Shown here piece after piece: positions 11,655-24,446 of a stretch of DNA of 64,000 bases (within the stretch, counting starts at the first letter, position 1; each line of letters begins with the position of its first letter). The stretch comes from Bigelowiella natans CCMP2755 (Eukaryota > Cercozoa > Chlorarachniophyceae): contig ADNK01002094.1 in NCBI GenBank assembly GCA_000320545.1, positions 43,501-107,500 on the forward strand. The letters are read 5' to 3'. A program made the translations under genes and the position numbers. The notes under the pieces are model-generated. The model was given only the letters and a program-made list of their open reading frames with translations, did no database searches and was not told the DNA's origin.

Positions 11655-12226
11655 CACAATACATATGTGAATACAAACAAAATCCATCATCATCATCTAT
11701 GCGCAATAACCTCAAAATTGTTCCTCCAACATCTATCTATCATTAAATAGTGGAAGCATTGGAGAGTCAAAATAATAATATGGACTATGCGTTTGATCGG
11801 GCTGGTGAGCTGGCAACTCCTGGAGGCGTAGCTGCATGCTTGGATGCAAATCACTGCTTCGGTTATTGCCATTAGCATCATTATCATATCTCTTCACCAC
11901 CACCATCACTACACGTGAAGGAGTGGACCAGGAGAAAAAGAAGAAGAAGAAGAAGAAGAAGAAGAAGAAGAAGGAGTGGACCAGGAGAAAAAGAAGAAGA
12001 AGAAGAATGAATGAATGAAAGAAATATTAAAGGACACAATACTATCTCCACAGTCGTTTCTTAGTTTGTTATTTCATAAGTAGTTATGTCGTCGCGAATC
12101 ATTTTTGGACTTCATTAATGCCTAGTGGTTACAGTAATGGACGTAATAAATTGTTTCACAGAAGAAGATGAAGCCACTGTGATTGCCGGGGTGAAGCTAG
12201 AAGCCGATGCTGCTAAAATTAAGTAA
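10460..12226 (+). CDS. Gene U: small UBA-domain protein with Ser/Lys-rich N-terminus
   Basis: Five phase-consistent exons (10460-10561, 10914-10991, 11187-11247, 11751-11804, 12162-12226) encode 119 aa. The first 34 residues are almost only Ser and Lys with a KPKKTSS start. Residues about 61-96 form a ubiquitin-associated (UBA) three-helix fold: IMSLGYTETEAMEALESQNN, with the hydrophobic-Gly-Tyr loop after helix 1, then MDYAFDRA. This region is split by a long intron exactly after TETEA. The acidic/hydrophobic tail ends at TAA 12224. UBA domains bind ubiquitin, so a role in ubiquitin signalling or shuttling is a family-level inference. No second domain is seen. The start ATG is 4 nt after the stop of V. 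Intron 1 carries a (GAT)n run and intron 3 carries complementary CTC and GAG runs. Confidence 0.6.
11071..11655. repeat. (CTG)n, (CTC)n and (CA)n-(GA)n arrays in gene U introns
   Basis: (CTG)n at about 11071-11098 lies in intron 2. In intron 3, a CTCCTCCTCCTCC run (about 11316-11334) is followed by a GAGGAGGAGGGGGAGGAGGAG run (about 11475-11495). The two could pair in the transcript. Intron 3 also holds (CA)n-(GA)n at about 11591-11652. Confidence 0.8.
11937..12018. repeat. (AAG)n array with duplicated flank in gene U intron 4
   Basis: An AAG run of about 12 units at 11938-11972 is followed by a second copy of its own left flank (GGAGTGGACCAGGAGAAAAAG, at about 11920-11940 and 11972-11993). 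A short second AAG run follows. This looks like a local duplication by slippage. Confidence 0.8.
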
Positions 12227-12269
12227 CCCACGATGCAATACTTTGCCTGAAAGCAACAAATCAGACTAA

Positions 12270-15200
12270 TTTTCCAGCATCATGTGCGTCTACTCAGTCG
12301 ATTACTTTTCACACCATGGATGATATAGTACACAATGTTTCGTGCGCCGCCCGTGCCAGAGTTTGCGAAAAATTGAGAAAACATATGTGAGAGTTGCTAC
12401 AAGGCCACTCACAGGATGAACAAAATGAACGCTCAGTGGGTATGTCACTAAATGAGAGCTGAGTGTTGTCCACCATGCACAAAAATGCATGCTTCAGAAT
12501 GAGCAGGCTTTCAGGCGGTGACGCGTGGTGTGAATGATTTGGACAAATTCTTCATTTTCCAAGTCATGAAATGCTTTGCGCTCGTGCGAATGCATGACTG
12601 CTGCGATCGTGTGTGCGTGAGATCGTGCTCACGTGCACTGCCATCTAGCGATGGCCACCACTTGTTTGTTTTGCGACGGTGCACTCTAGTACTCACACCA
12701 CGCTGTGCAGGCTGGCACGCTGGCACACCCTGGCGCCTTGCTACTGCATGACTAGACGCGATGACGTGGCCGTGAAAAGCATTCTGCTTGAAGAAGAATG
12801 AGAAGAAAAAGAAGAAGAAGATGTGTTTGCAATCACGCGCATTTGCTCAACTAGTCCTGAGTCAAGGCCGAAGTGGGCCTGCATCGTGGCGGCGGAATGT
12901 GCTGGTTGCCGCGCTCTTGGACAGTGGCACTAGCCAGCTAGCTCAAACGGGAAAAGTTTGGCGTCCAAGGCAACAGGCTTGAACAGGTGACCCGGCGGAC
13001 GAACAACTTCTCAGGATCGATTGCGCGCGCATCACACGACAAAGCCTGAATGAGTGAACGATGACGCTTGGTGTTTCCACTCCCTCAAGCCTCGGCAGCG
13101 AGCGAGTGAAGGCCTGAACCACTCTTTGTCGTTTTGACTCTGAGAGGGAGAGCCATCTTGATTGAGTCAATGGGAAGGCGCGTTGCGCGTGCGGCGGCGA
13201 CTTTCAGAATTGTCTCCCCATGGATGCCCCTCGAAAAGTCGCTTGCTTGTTTGGTGCGAAGCTGCGAAGCTGCGAAGCAAGGGCGTCTCAGGTGGTGACC
13301 ACAATGCAATGAGCTTGGACAATGAACAATGAACGTGATGATGAACTGCGTTTCCAAAACGTTGCAAACAAACAAACGAACAAACGTGATGAAGAACTGC
13401 ACTTCCAAAACTTGGCACAGTTTGGCAGGACACTTGCAAAGTGAGAAACGCAGTGCCTCGAACCAGTTCAGTGAGGGCTGAAGGGGTTTGAAAACTTGGC
13501 AGTTCAGCTGCGCAGAGCAGCACAAGTGGCGGCAATGTGGCGGCGACGCAAAGCACACACTCTTCACAGGACTTCCTGAAGGCTGCATCTGCAAGCTGGT
13601 CCCCGGCCGGGCCATTCGAAGGAGTGATCGAGCACCCAACAAGACACGTTGGTCTTGGTGGAGCCAGAACAATGAGAACAATGAACAATGAACAATGATG
13701 AAGAACCACATTTCCAAAATGCAACAAGACATTTGCAGTGTGCGAAACGCAGGGCCTCGAACTGACTTTGGTGAGGACCATCTAGTGAAACCAAAAGGAA
13801 TCAAAAGTGGCATTGTGGCCACTCCTCCGTTCCTAGTTTCATTGTTTTCAGTGCCAACTTCAGGACCACGCATCCCCAAATCCTGTCGTAATGGTTTGCT
13901 CATGCTTGGAGATCACCAAGCAAGAACACCACACCTGCGAACCCCAAGAGAACAATCCCATGGACCACACCTTCATGGTCTGCTTCACACCTGCCACAAC
14001 ATCCCCAGCTTTGCGCGGAGACATTGCCCTCACTGGAAGGCATGAAGATGGAGGAGGATGCATTCTTCGTTCCTGGTCCATTTGGACAGCGAGCTTCGCA
14101 ATGACCACAACATCCCCGGCTTTTGCGGAGACAAAGCCCCCATCATTGCAATTGGAAGCACTGGCTTCACGCCAACCACAACATCCCCGGCCCAATGGAG
14201 ACATTGCCTGGAAGGCATGAAGTTTGAGGAGGACACCTTCATCCTGACGGGATTCATCCGGGGGCAACATTGGATGCAGATCCGAAAATCCTTCACTTGG
14301 CAACCAATTCTCCGGTGGCCTGCCCCACCGGTGAACAGGAATGTGGCACAGGGATGAGGGGAAAAGCCACCCTCGCAACCGAAAAACCCACCACCCAGTC
14401 TAGCAGTGCCATTTCGGCGAATGCAACTTTGAATCTTGAACACAGATCCACACATCCTTCACTTGGCCACCGAGTCACCGGTGGCTGGGGCGACAAGTCT
14501 GTCTGCCCAACCAGTGACCAGGAATGTGGTTCAGGGGTAGGAGGTGACCAACCCCCCCGCCCATCACCGCATCACACCAATTTTTTTCCGAATGCAACTT
14601 TGAATCTTGAACACAGATCCACACGTCCTTCGTCTGGCTGCCTGGTCACCGGTGGCTGGGGCGACATGTCTGTCCATCCCACCGGTGTCCAGGAATGTGG
14701 TTCAGGGGCAGGAGGTGACCAAACCCCCACCCACATCACCGCATCGCGCCGCATCGGCGAAATCAACAATGAGCCAGAGTTGCTAGACGTTTGCAATGCA
14801 CAATGAACAATGAAGAAAGCGTTGATCAAAACCACATGCGCCAGAACCACATGGGAGACAGGCATTTGCACGCAGCAGAGCCTCAACAACACTCGTTGCA
14901 AGGACTTGTCAGCACCCTGTTGGTGAGAGACACAAAAAATCAGCCGCATCCCATGAAATTGGCATGGATGCCGATTGATGGTGCACTCAATGATGGAATG
15001 GGAAACAATGAAACAATGAAACAATGATGAAAAACCACACTTCCAAAGTGTTGCAAGACACTTGCAGTGTGCAAAGTGCAGTGCCTCGAACTGGTTTCAG
15101 TGAGGACTGGGAATTGAATTGAAACAATGAAACAAACAATGAAACAATGATGAAAAACCACACTTCCAAAGTGTGGCAAGACACTTGAATTTGATGATGA

Positions 15201-15480
15201 CCACCCCATTCCCAAAACATTTCGTGATGTTTGCAACGTGCGAAACGCAGTGCCTCGAGCTGAACAATGAACAATGATGATGATGAACCACATTTCCAAA
15301 GTGTTGCAAGACACTTGCAGTGTGCGAAACGCAGTGCCTCGAGCTGAATCTAGCGATGGACTGCGTTTCCAAAATGACCACAAATGCTATGCGTTGTGCA
15401 AAGTAGTCCTTTGTCAGTCGCCTCCCATTCGCAACCTGCGACAACCTTTTTTGATTATTTTACTAAGATTTCTTACTTTC
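12270..15480. repeat. GC-richer intergenic block with several families of degenerate tandem units
   Basis: No protein with recognisable features is encoded here, although long chance ORFs exist. At least three repeat families are visible. (a) A roughly 60-bp unit containing CCACATTTCCAAAGTGTTGC then CACTTGCAGTGTGCGAAACG then AGTGCCTCGA occurs near 13390-13490, 13705-13775, 15030-15105, 15155-15190 and 15285-15350. (b) A unit with ACAACATCCCC and GAAGGCATGAAG occurs near 13996, 14108 and 14179. (c) A unit of about 170 bp with GAATCTTGAACACAGATCCA and GGTGGCTGGGGCGACA occurs at about 14425-14555 and 14598-14725. ACAATGAACAATGA-like runs separate the units. Confidence 0.6.
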
Positions 15481-15540
15481 ACGGACTGATTGCTTTCATA
15501 TTCCAAGCGCTGACCTGTTCGTTCTCGCAACGTGAGAAGA

Positions 15541-17414
15541 ATGGAAACTATCGTAGATACGAGGCGCCTTCGCCATCGTAGAGGAGGAAGAGGAAGAAGG
15601 GGAAGAGGGAGAGGGAGGCAACATAACGTAAGAAAGAGAACTATGGAGAGAAAGCTTAAGCGCCTTGAGAAGAAGAAGAAGAAGCACAGTAAGAAAAGAA
15701 AACGTGATTTTAACGACGAGGAGAGGGAAGGGAGTAGAGTCGTCGACACCCATGAAAGTAGTAGACTTGAGCAACATGATTCAGCTAATCGAAATGAAGA
15801 CAGGGAGAAAAAAATAGAAGAAAATAGACTGCGGCGACGACGATCTGAGAGGGTTGGTACTGTTGCCCGAGACGGCATGGTAAAAGCAGCAGCAGTGCCA
15901 AAAGAAGAACTAGAAGAAATTGAGTATTTGGAGAAGAAACTTGGAGTTGAGTCCCAATCTGGGCGGGACAAATTACGGTTTACAATACTACTACTTACTA
16001 CTACTACTACCACTGTATTTACTACTACTGATGGTAGTAATGTCATTATTTAATGATGATGATGATGATAATAATGATGATGATAATGATGGTGATGAGT
16101 TTTTCCCTGGTTTATGATGTACATGATGTGTTATTTTATTTAGATGATGATTGTTCTTTTCCTGGCTTGTGATGTACATGTGCGAGAAGGATGATCAATT
16201 CCCTCCTCCTCTCTTCAGAATACTTGTGTGTATGTACAACAAATATGACTAGTCTCCTCGTCCTCTCCGTAGTGTGAATTTATGTCTGTTGCAGTCGTGA
16301 GCTTGAAGAGATTGGATTAGGGGACATGGATGACTTTCTGAATGGCCTCATCAGCACCAATCTTGGTCGTCGTCGTTCATTTTCCTTCTTCTTTCATACA
16401 TCCATTTCATTATTTACTGATGATAATTTCCATCATCTTATAATTTATCCTTCTAGATGCATGCATGCTGCTGCGTATTTAAACTTCATGGTATATCAGA
16501 TGATCCAGATATTACCATTGTTATCAATTAACGACTCACCCAGCAGCGCAACCAACCAATGTGTTAATAGCCTGTTCTATCTGCCTCCCACCCAACCCAC
16601 TCTTTTGTAGGAATCAACACCTTTGCAGGAATAGAATCTGAGCAGCACTCTCAAAGAGTGCTACAACGACAACAACAACAACAAAAATCAACCAGAGATA
16701 GCTATGAGGGCATTACATCCAATGCTTACGAATACGATGATGTTGATTATGAAGAGGGTGATAATATTGATGATGGCCGACGAAACGATGAGCACCACGG
16801 CGCAGTCAATACAGTTGATGGAGAACGCCACTACCATAGTAACAACAATAATGAGGAAGATGATAATGGTGATGCTCAAGGAGGCAGTAGTGATGAAGCT
16901 AGCAAGTATACTCAGGATGATGATGAGGAGGAGGAGGACAATGCTGGCAATCATAATGATGATAAGGACAGCTGCTTTGATAACAGCGAGGATTCTGATT
17001 TTGGTGTGTTCAGTACACCTCATTCCCATCATTCTTCAGTTGCTGCTGCTGCTGCTTCTTCTTCTTCTTCTTCTTCTTCTTCTAATACATACACTAAAAA
17101 TAGTAGTTCTACCGCTACCTCATCATCATCATCATCAGCATCATCACTCACCACTGCTGTAGCTGTAAGAAGTGCTGGTGGTGGCCAAACACAAGCATCT
17201 AAGTATGTACCCCCTCATCTGAAACGCCGCCTCCTCAAAAATGATGAATCTGAACTCAGAAGGCAACGGGTAGTAGTAGTAGTAGTAGTTTTAGTAGTAG
17301 TAGTGGTTGTGGTAGTGATGGTAGTGGTAATGATGATGTCAGTAGATCTGTATCGTCTTTGCTAACAGTAGGCGAATATATGGAAAAGTTCATTATAATG
17401 ACTAATAATTGTAT

Positions 17415-17446
<32 letters not shown>

Positions 17447-17555
17447 TTTGATCATATCCTCGTCCTCCTGCTCCGCCTATGGCAGACAGCATGTAGTACT
17501 TATATTTCTTCTTCTTCTTCTCCCACTAATTCCCATCATCATCATCTCCACCACC

Positions 17556-17586
<31 letters not shown>

Positions 17587-20179
17587 AAACCATCGTTAAA
17601 CTACTCAGATTCGTCGAGAAGTGAATGGTCTATTGAATAGGCTAAGCTACGACAATATTCAGCCTATTTTCTCGTCTCTCAAGACGATATACATGGACAT
17701 TGATTATTCAGCAAATGGATCTCCTTCATCAATTAGCCGTGGTGATCTTACTCAGTTACTCTCGGCTATTATCCTTAAATCATGTTTGGACTGTGGGCAA
17801 ACGAGTGTGTTACTATCTGTGGTAGAACCTCAAGCTGCTCTTATCGCTGGTAGCATGCCATTCATATGATGATGATGATTATTATTATTATGATCATGAT
17901 AGATACTTATTCTTATATATGATGTCATCCTTAGTATTATCTAGGTTATACTTATTATTATTGGTATTATTATAACAAGTCCCTATCCCTATATATTGCT
18001 ACTAATATTAGGTCTCCACGTGCATCCAAAGATTGGAGATCGCACCAACATTGGTGCTGTTGTTCTAGAAAGCTTCTGCCTTCGCTTGGATGCTCTCCTC
18101 CTCTCACACGGTGCTACTACTACAACTACTACGAAAGAAGAGGGGGGGGAGGGCAAAAGTACTAGACAGCAGCAGCATTCCTTGATTAGTGATAAAGGGA
18201 TCCACAATGTGCTACTTTTTATTACGTGCTTATACAACTTCAAAGTCACGTACTGCGGCCTCATCTACGAGGTGATAAGGCGCTTGTTGGATCGGATGTT
18301 AGGCATAGACGTAGAATTACTTCTTTTATTGCTAGAAAACTGTGGATGGCGACTTCGTAACGATGATCCTGCCGCTTTGAAAGATATCATCAGACTTACA
18401 CAGAAGAAAGTTAAACAAAAAAATAGCAATGGCAAGGATGAGGTCACTGGCGGCATAAACACACATAATAAGAATAAGAATAAGAACAATCAGCCCACTG
18501 CTCGCATACGAGTTCTTCTTGATAAGATAATCGATTTGAAGAACAACAAACGTCGCAGGGCTGCAGCAGAGGGCAGGGACTTAAGGTCGCAACCCTTGAG
18601 ATCATGGCTCCTTAGCAAACAAACACTCAAGTCATCATCATCAGCAAAAGCTACAAACGAATTACAGGTAGTTGGTCGTGTTTATGCGGCTCCTACATAC
18701 ACTACTACTACTTACTACGGCTACTAATTACAATTACTAGTAATAGAATGATACGATTATTATTATTATTATTATTATTATATGACATGCAGGACAGTAG
18801 TGAATAGCATCTCTACTTCATCAATATTGTACCTGTTTACGCAACATCTGTAAGTAGCTTTATCATATGCCCTATTTTTAAATGTGCCTTCATTATTTTA
18901 TTCCTCTCTATCATCACTACCATCATCATTATCATTATCATTGTTATCGCTGTTGTTATTGCCATCATTACATTATTTCATTCATTTATGTTCTTCTTCC
19001 TCCCTCATTATCATTTTCTTTCTCTTCTTCTTCTTCGTCTTCTTCTTCTTCTTCTTCCATCAGATTCGTTTTGAGGACTTCATCAACATTGAAACTAAGG
19101 GACGATGGTGGATTACAGGTGCTGCATGGAGAGGAAAGACAGATGATACAGCTTCTTCTACACAACAGTCACAAGGCTTGTATTCCAACAGTAGCAGAGC
19201 AAGTGCTACATGGGAGAGAGGAGGAGGAGGAGGAGGAGGAGGAGGAGGAGGAGGAAGAAAAACAACAAATGAGAGTAATAGCAGTAGCAGCAATCTGATG
19301 TATTTAGCAACATCAATGCGAATGAATACCGCATTGAGAAAGAGTATATTCTGCGTCATAATGGGGGCAGATGACTTTATTGATGCCTATGAGAAGATCG
19401 TTAAAATGAGACTTTCAACAATTCAATCTCGAGAGGTGATAAGGGTACTGGTACGATGCTGTTCTTCTGAAGCAGCGTACAACCCTTACTATGGCTATCT
19501 TGCAGGGAAGTTGTGTTCAAATCATAGAAATCACAAATTCACGTTGCAGCTGGTATATTGGGACATGTTTAAACAATGGCAGGACAAGGGAGGAGGAGGA
19601 GGAGGAGGAGATGATAAAGATGACAAAAACGAGTACCTGATGCAGACAAGAAAAGCAACAAATTTAGGGCTATTACTTGCACATCTCATCACGAGCTTTT
19701 CTACATCTCTTTCAATATTTAAGGTGCTGCTGATCGTAGGTCAATGTTGTATTATTAGCAAGACTGTAACAATGGTGGTGCTGATGATGATGATGATGAT
19801 GATGATGATGTCTTCCACGTGATGTGCTATTACTACATGTATTCAAAAGGACCTCATATATACATACATGCAAACATACATATGTAGTACACATAATAGC
19901 ACTTTGATTCATAATGATTTCAAAGTTAAGGTCCTTACCATTGTTTTGTTGTTCAAACTACTACGAATTTATATTTTCACTCATGACTTTAAAGATGTAG
20001 ATGTAGGAGTTTGATATTCATTCGGCCTCAAATACTCATTCTGTCCTTTTCTTCTTCTTCATCTTCTTCTCTTCTTTTTTCTCATGTTCTATCTGCATGC
20101 AGGTGGTTGATTTTAATAAGTTACCAAACGATACCGCTTCTCTCTTCTTCTATACGATCTTTCGGTGAGAATATACATG

Positions 20180-20220
<41 letters not shown>

Positions 20221-21047
20221 TCCTTCGGTGACAAGTGGTGTAATGATAAGAAGTACATACTTTGATGAGAGGACAGAAAAACAAAACAACTACTACTATA
20301 CAACACTACATATGTAAAAGTCTGGTAATGCGTTTTTGTGGTATAATAGAAATGATTTATCACTATGTTCAAATTGATTCAACTTTTATATACCGTTGTT
20401 GTTGTTGTTGCTGTTGTTGTGTTTTCCAGGAAAATCATGGACGCAAAAGAAGGTGTGATCGTGTCTGTGTTTGAAAGGATATCAGGATCGATGGAGCTAG
20501 AGCCACTTAGGTATGATTGACCGATTGTTTGTCCAAGTAGTTGCACTAGTATCTAAGTAAATACTAATATCATTCTAGAGACGGCATTTGGTTCTTCTTC
20601 CGACGATATCTTGTCGTAAAAACAAAAGCGGAAAAATCACTTCCACCAGAGGAGAAAAAAATAAAAAAGGTTTGATTTTGATTCTAGGCCAAAGGACAGA
20701 CATCGTAGTTATTATTGATGTGGTCCTTCATCATCAAATTATACTAACTTAAGGATCACCATAAATGTCGTACCAATCATATTTGTTTTTAAACTGATAA
20801 CCACTTATGGCTAGTACAAGTTATCGCTGACTTGCACCATGACTCACCTTTACTCATGATTATCATTATCATTAAAAACTAACACATTCGTTTTAAAGAC
20901 TCTTTACGCGTCATCATTTTGACACACATGATGCACATATGTATATCTACAAATGTATATGTGTGGATGGTGTATGTGTCATAGATTGAAAGGGCTAAAC
21001 TGAGGAGAAGAATTAAGTTAGCTGTGAAAACAATGAAGCAAAGTTGA
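15541..21047 (+). CDS. NOM1: Nucleolar MIF4G/MA3 protein NOM1 (yeast Sgd1), ribosome biogenesis
   Basis: Ten phase-consistent exons (15541-15977, 16295-16365, 16629-17269, 17609-17849, 18012-18667, 19064-19723, 20103-20164, 20430-20510, 20579-20669, 20985-21047) encode 1000 aa. The family is nucleolar and acts in small-subunit rRNA processing; human NOM1 also binds PP1. Exon 1 is very basic with the conserved YLEKKLGV helix. Exon 2 (LGDMDDFLNGL) fits the family's N-terminal motif. Exon 3 is an acidic, His/Ser-rich linker ending in the family motif KYVPPHLKRR. Exons 4-5 hold the MIF4G domain (about 384-620; GLLNRLS, IGAVVLESFCLRLD, LLLLLLENCGWRLRNDD). Exons 6-9 hold the MA3 domain (GRWWITGAAW, MRMNTALRKSIFCVIMG, YNPYYGYLAGKLC, IFKVVDFNKLP). 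The C-terminus is basic. Low-complexity inserts (Gly runs at about 19216-19254 and 19591-19608) lie in loops absent from typical homologues. The start is the first ATG after a GTG in frame. An AATAAA follows the stop by 18 nt. Confidence 0.92.
17270..17608 (+). other. NOM1 intron 3 with complementary repeat tracts at both ends
   Basis: The donor itself starts a GTAGTAGTAG run (to about 17312), followed by GGTAGTGATGGTAGTGG and GATGATG words. Close to the acceptor come ATCATCATC, then CCACCACCACC, then CTACTACTACTA (about 17534-17587). This is the reverse order of complementary words, so the intron ends could pair over tens of bases and bring the splice sites together. Confidence 0.6.
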
Positions 21048-21065
21048 AAGCATTCAGTCCAGAAG

Positions 21066-21071
21066 AATAAA
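21066..21071 (+). terminator. Poly(A) signal of NOM1
   Basis: AATAAA lies 18 nt after the NOM1 stop codon, a typical position for a short 3' UTR. Confidence 0.55.
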
Positions 21072-21079
21072 GGTGACAT

Positions 21080-24000
21080 CAGGCGTTAAGTGGTAGTCAA
21101 TGGGAGGCAGGCAACTTGATTCCAACTATACTCATGTAACACATAATAGTAGCTACTACAAATGGCATACATTTGTCTAAAGCAGGCTAGCAGGGCCGGA
21201 TTCTTCGGCTTTTCCTCGACTTTTTTAGTGAATGTGGAGATCATTCTGGTGGAAAGTTTGCAAGAAAAACCAGCACACACGAAATAGCGCTAGAATGGCA
21301 ACTGAAAGTTCGCTCACTGGAGTGAGCATGCGTATGTTGCTCGCAGCTCGCAGGCAAAGAAGCACACAATGCATTGATCACAGCTGCGGATTGTTGCGCA
21401 CAAAAAATCTAGAACTAGAGAAGTGTGCACGCATGCGACACGATGATCGCATGCAATGTGCACGCATCGCATGTGGACTTTGTGTGCATGCCACAACTGT
21501 GTCAATCCCGGTAACGAGTGGGTTTTGAACAAACTGTGCTTTGCGCGTGCGGCCTGGCGCGCTCAATCGTTGCAATTGGACATTGGAAGCACACTGGAGC
21601 CTGTTTGAGGTTCAAATTTGATTTTTTTTTTTCGAATTTCAGCTTGAAAACCTCATTTTTCAACGCCTGCCAGCGGGCGAAAATTGAAAAATTCTTGCCA
21701 CTTTTGAACACGCTGGCACACTTGCATTTGCGTGCCACAAGATTTGCAAGCTCATGAGGGTGTGTGCACACTAGCTTCATGGACGTGCGAAGTTTCAGCA
21801 CACGCACGCAAAAAGCACACACCTGGGCGCGCGTGGGCGCGCAGGTGTGTGCTCAATGACCCTCAATTGTGCCATTCGTTACACATTTGATGCAGTTGTG
21901 GCATGTGCGCGCGCGCGTGCGCAATGTCATGCACAATGACGCAATGCGACACACGTGTCATGCACATGCATCATGTCACTGCACGTCTAGCTGTGTCCAT
22001 TGCAAACACAATGGGCAACAGTCAAGCCTTTGACAATGCCAGAACGCTCGTTTGCATGCATCTTTGATTCAATTGCAAACACTAGAACACCTCACATGCC
22101 GTGATCTAGCATTCAATTTTCACAGCAATCAACTTGTCCAGTGCGCTAGATTGCTAGGTAGCTGAAGTAGCAGTTGTGCGTCTTCCAATTGCATGCAATG
22201 ATGAACAATGGATTGGGTTGAGGGTCACAACATTGCTGGATTGTCCACAAGCACAAGCACCAGCAGAAACCTGGCGGTGACACTTCAGCAGATCTAGCTG
22301 GGTGCAGTGCGCAGCCATCAAAACCTCGCTCAAATTGCAGAACCGCGGCCTCGTCTTGGAGTCTTCAGTGTGCTCGCGACAGTCCTAAGCCAAAGCTAGC
22401 TAGCCAGCAAAGCGCGCCATTCTCCAAGTGAGGTGAACTTGGAATTTTTGTCACACGATTTTGCAAATTTGTTCATTGCATGAGGAATCCACTTTGATCA
22501 TGTTGGGAGACCACCCTTCTAGTCTTCTAGCCTTGCGGGATTCGTCCTTCCTGTCTGTTCTTGCAAATCGAGGCGTTTTGGCTCAGCAGTGTCGCATCCC
22601 GAAGCTAGGAAAAGCAATGATCCCTGATCATGAGGGTTCACCACTGTCTTCAGCTCATCCATGAGGTCCGGGTGAAAGTTGTCCAATGTTTGTTTTGGTC
22701 ACCTCTAGATCTGCTGCGTTTGCCTCGAACCGTTGTGTTTTTGTGGTGAGGCTTTGACTTTCATCGCGTTGTCACCACGCTTTGACCCCTTGGGAAGACC
22801 AGGGGACTAGCTAGACTAGTGGAGGAGGTGAAATTTTCACGTTGGCCGGGTTCCCAGAGTGGCAAAATCGTTGTCACCGTCTTCGTGTTTGTGTGCGATT
22901 TAGCCAGTGTCGTCAACAGTGCGAAGATCCCACGCACGCCATGGATGCAATCTTCATCGATGCATCTCTACCGTGTGTCCATGGCCTCATGCAAAGGGCC
23001 ATGTAGCGTGCGCACGTGTGAACACACGTAGTTTCTACACCTGTTCTCAAGTTCCATTCCTGTGTCTTTTGTCCACCACATGTGTCAAATTGGAGCATTC
23101 ATGCATGTCATTTGTTGACGTGTCACACGCATCTAGACACATCCCACAACACTGAAGCACGCACACAAAGCACACATGAGCTCAGTCACATGTGTCCCAG
23201 AGAACAGGTGTTCTGAACCCGGGTACGCTCTGTGGCCTAAAAGGGCTACATGTGCACATGCACGTTGGCAGCGTTTGGGTGTACGTCTTCCGCCTCTACA
23301 TGACGCAGTGCCTCCATTGGCACCTTTCTCAAGCCCTGGAACATTCCAGCATCGAAAGGCAACCTGCCTCATGAACCTCTTCAAGTTGCCAATCACAAAG
23401 AATTCGCAGGACAACAGGTTGGAGGGGAGTGCTGCTGCCCGCAGCACGGACATGGTCTGCATGTCTAGATGTGTCCGCGTCCAAGCACGGGCTAGCAGCC
23501 AGCTAGCTACGTTTCCCCGCATCGCACTGCCACATCCTAGACGCCTCCGCCCAATGTCAATGTCTCCTACCAACCCAAACGCGTACGTTGCCACGTACAG
23601 CATGCAGGATGACATTGCGTGCGCTGCATCATGCATGCGCAGCTAGCCTAGAGCCTAAACGTGCGTGCATGTGTCACATGTGCAGAGTCTACATGCATTG
23701 TGTGCATGCTGCAGGGCTCGTCTGGGCGTACCCACAAATTTGACATGTGACGCTTCCACACGTGTGCGTACCAAAGTGAACATGTTGTGAAGCACGGGCA
23801 CAGTGCGCCCGCCAGAGCCCAAATGTGCACGTGTCGTGCACGGAGTCCACACGCACGCGTCATCATGTGCGTGCATCGCAGGGCTCTGGGCTAGCATGCG
23901 CACTGCCTGATCGACCAATCACAGCGTGACACATGCGGCTGCTAGTGTCTGCAGCTTCGCCTTGCTGCAACCTCCACTTGCAGCGGTTTCACGCCTGCAT

Positions 24001-24340
24001 GCTGCACACATGTCATGCCACGTGCGCACACGTGCACACAAATGAAACGCTCTGCGTGCACACCACGCACGGCCCCATGGCGCACGTGCCTTGTCGTGCA
24101 ATCGAAGCTAAGATTAACATGCTACTACTAAGGTCATTGCACACAACTGCTTTATTACATCCGCAGGTCGGTCAGTGCATGCCAACGTAGATCTAGGGAG
24201 CGATTGCCTCATGCTAGCCTGTACGCATAGCGCACCGATCGCACTCATTTTCAGCGTCCACAACATCCTAGTTATCATCTCAACGCTTATTTTTACACAT
24301 AAAATGCCTACATAGGACATATCTTCCTTCCTTCATAGGT
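21080..24340. other. GC-richer convergent intergenic block (NOM1 / C2 gene)
   Basis: This is the gap between the 3' ends of two convergent genes. It is GC-richer than its surroundings, rich in TGCATG, GCATGC and CTAG words, and free of microsatellites. Many overlapping ORFs exist, but none shows a domain or signal. The part at about 21485-21900 is homologous (inverted) to about 57560-57985. A TCTAGATGTG word occurs near 23465. Confidence 0.6.
21485..21900 (+). mobile_element. Truncated copy of the inverted-repeat element family
   Basis: This segment matches the reverse strand of about 57560-57985 closely. Shared landmarks are GCGCGTGCGGCCTGGCGCGC, a poly-T/poly-A tract, CGCCTGCCAGCGGGCG and CACCTGGGCGCGCGTGGGCG. 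It stops just before the position where the 56.8-58.0 kb copy has its terminal inverted repeat, so it is a fragment. Confidence 0.65.
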
Positions 24341-24349
24341 GCAACAAGA

Positions 24350-24355
24350 TTTATT
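24350..24355 (-). terminator. Candidate poly(A) signal of the C2/W-repeat gene
   Basis: AATAAA on the minus strand lies about 92 nt downstream of the stop codon at 24447-24449. Confidence 0.45.
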
Positions 24356-24446
24356 AAACTAATAATGTAAATAGAATCACGCCCAAGCTTACTCAATACA
24401 TCAATAGCGGTAGAACATATGATTTGTCATATAAGCAAATAAAAAT

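Noticed and set aside
13085-13903. 272-aa minus-strand ORF and overlapping 204-aa ORF
   Set aside because: Composition follows the repeat units, all frames are similarly open, Cys/Ser/Phe bias looks like non-coding DNA, and no domain is seen.
14270-14806. 178-aa plus-strand ORF in the 14-kb repeats
   Set aside because: The frame is kept by tandem units with length near a multiple of three; antisense frames are equally open and there is no start context or homology.
23133-23646. Overlapping 156- and 167-aa ORFs on opposite strands
   Set aside because: Both lie in a GC-richer non-coding block with no signal peptide, domain or splice context.
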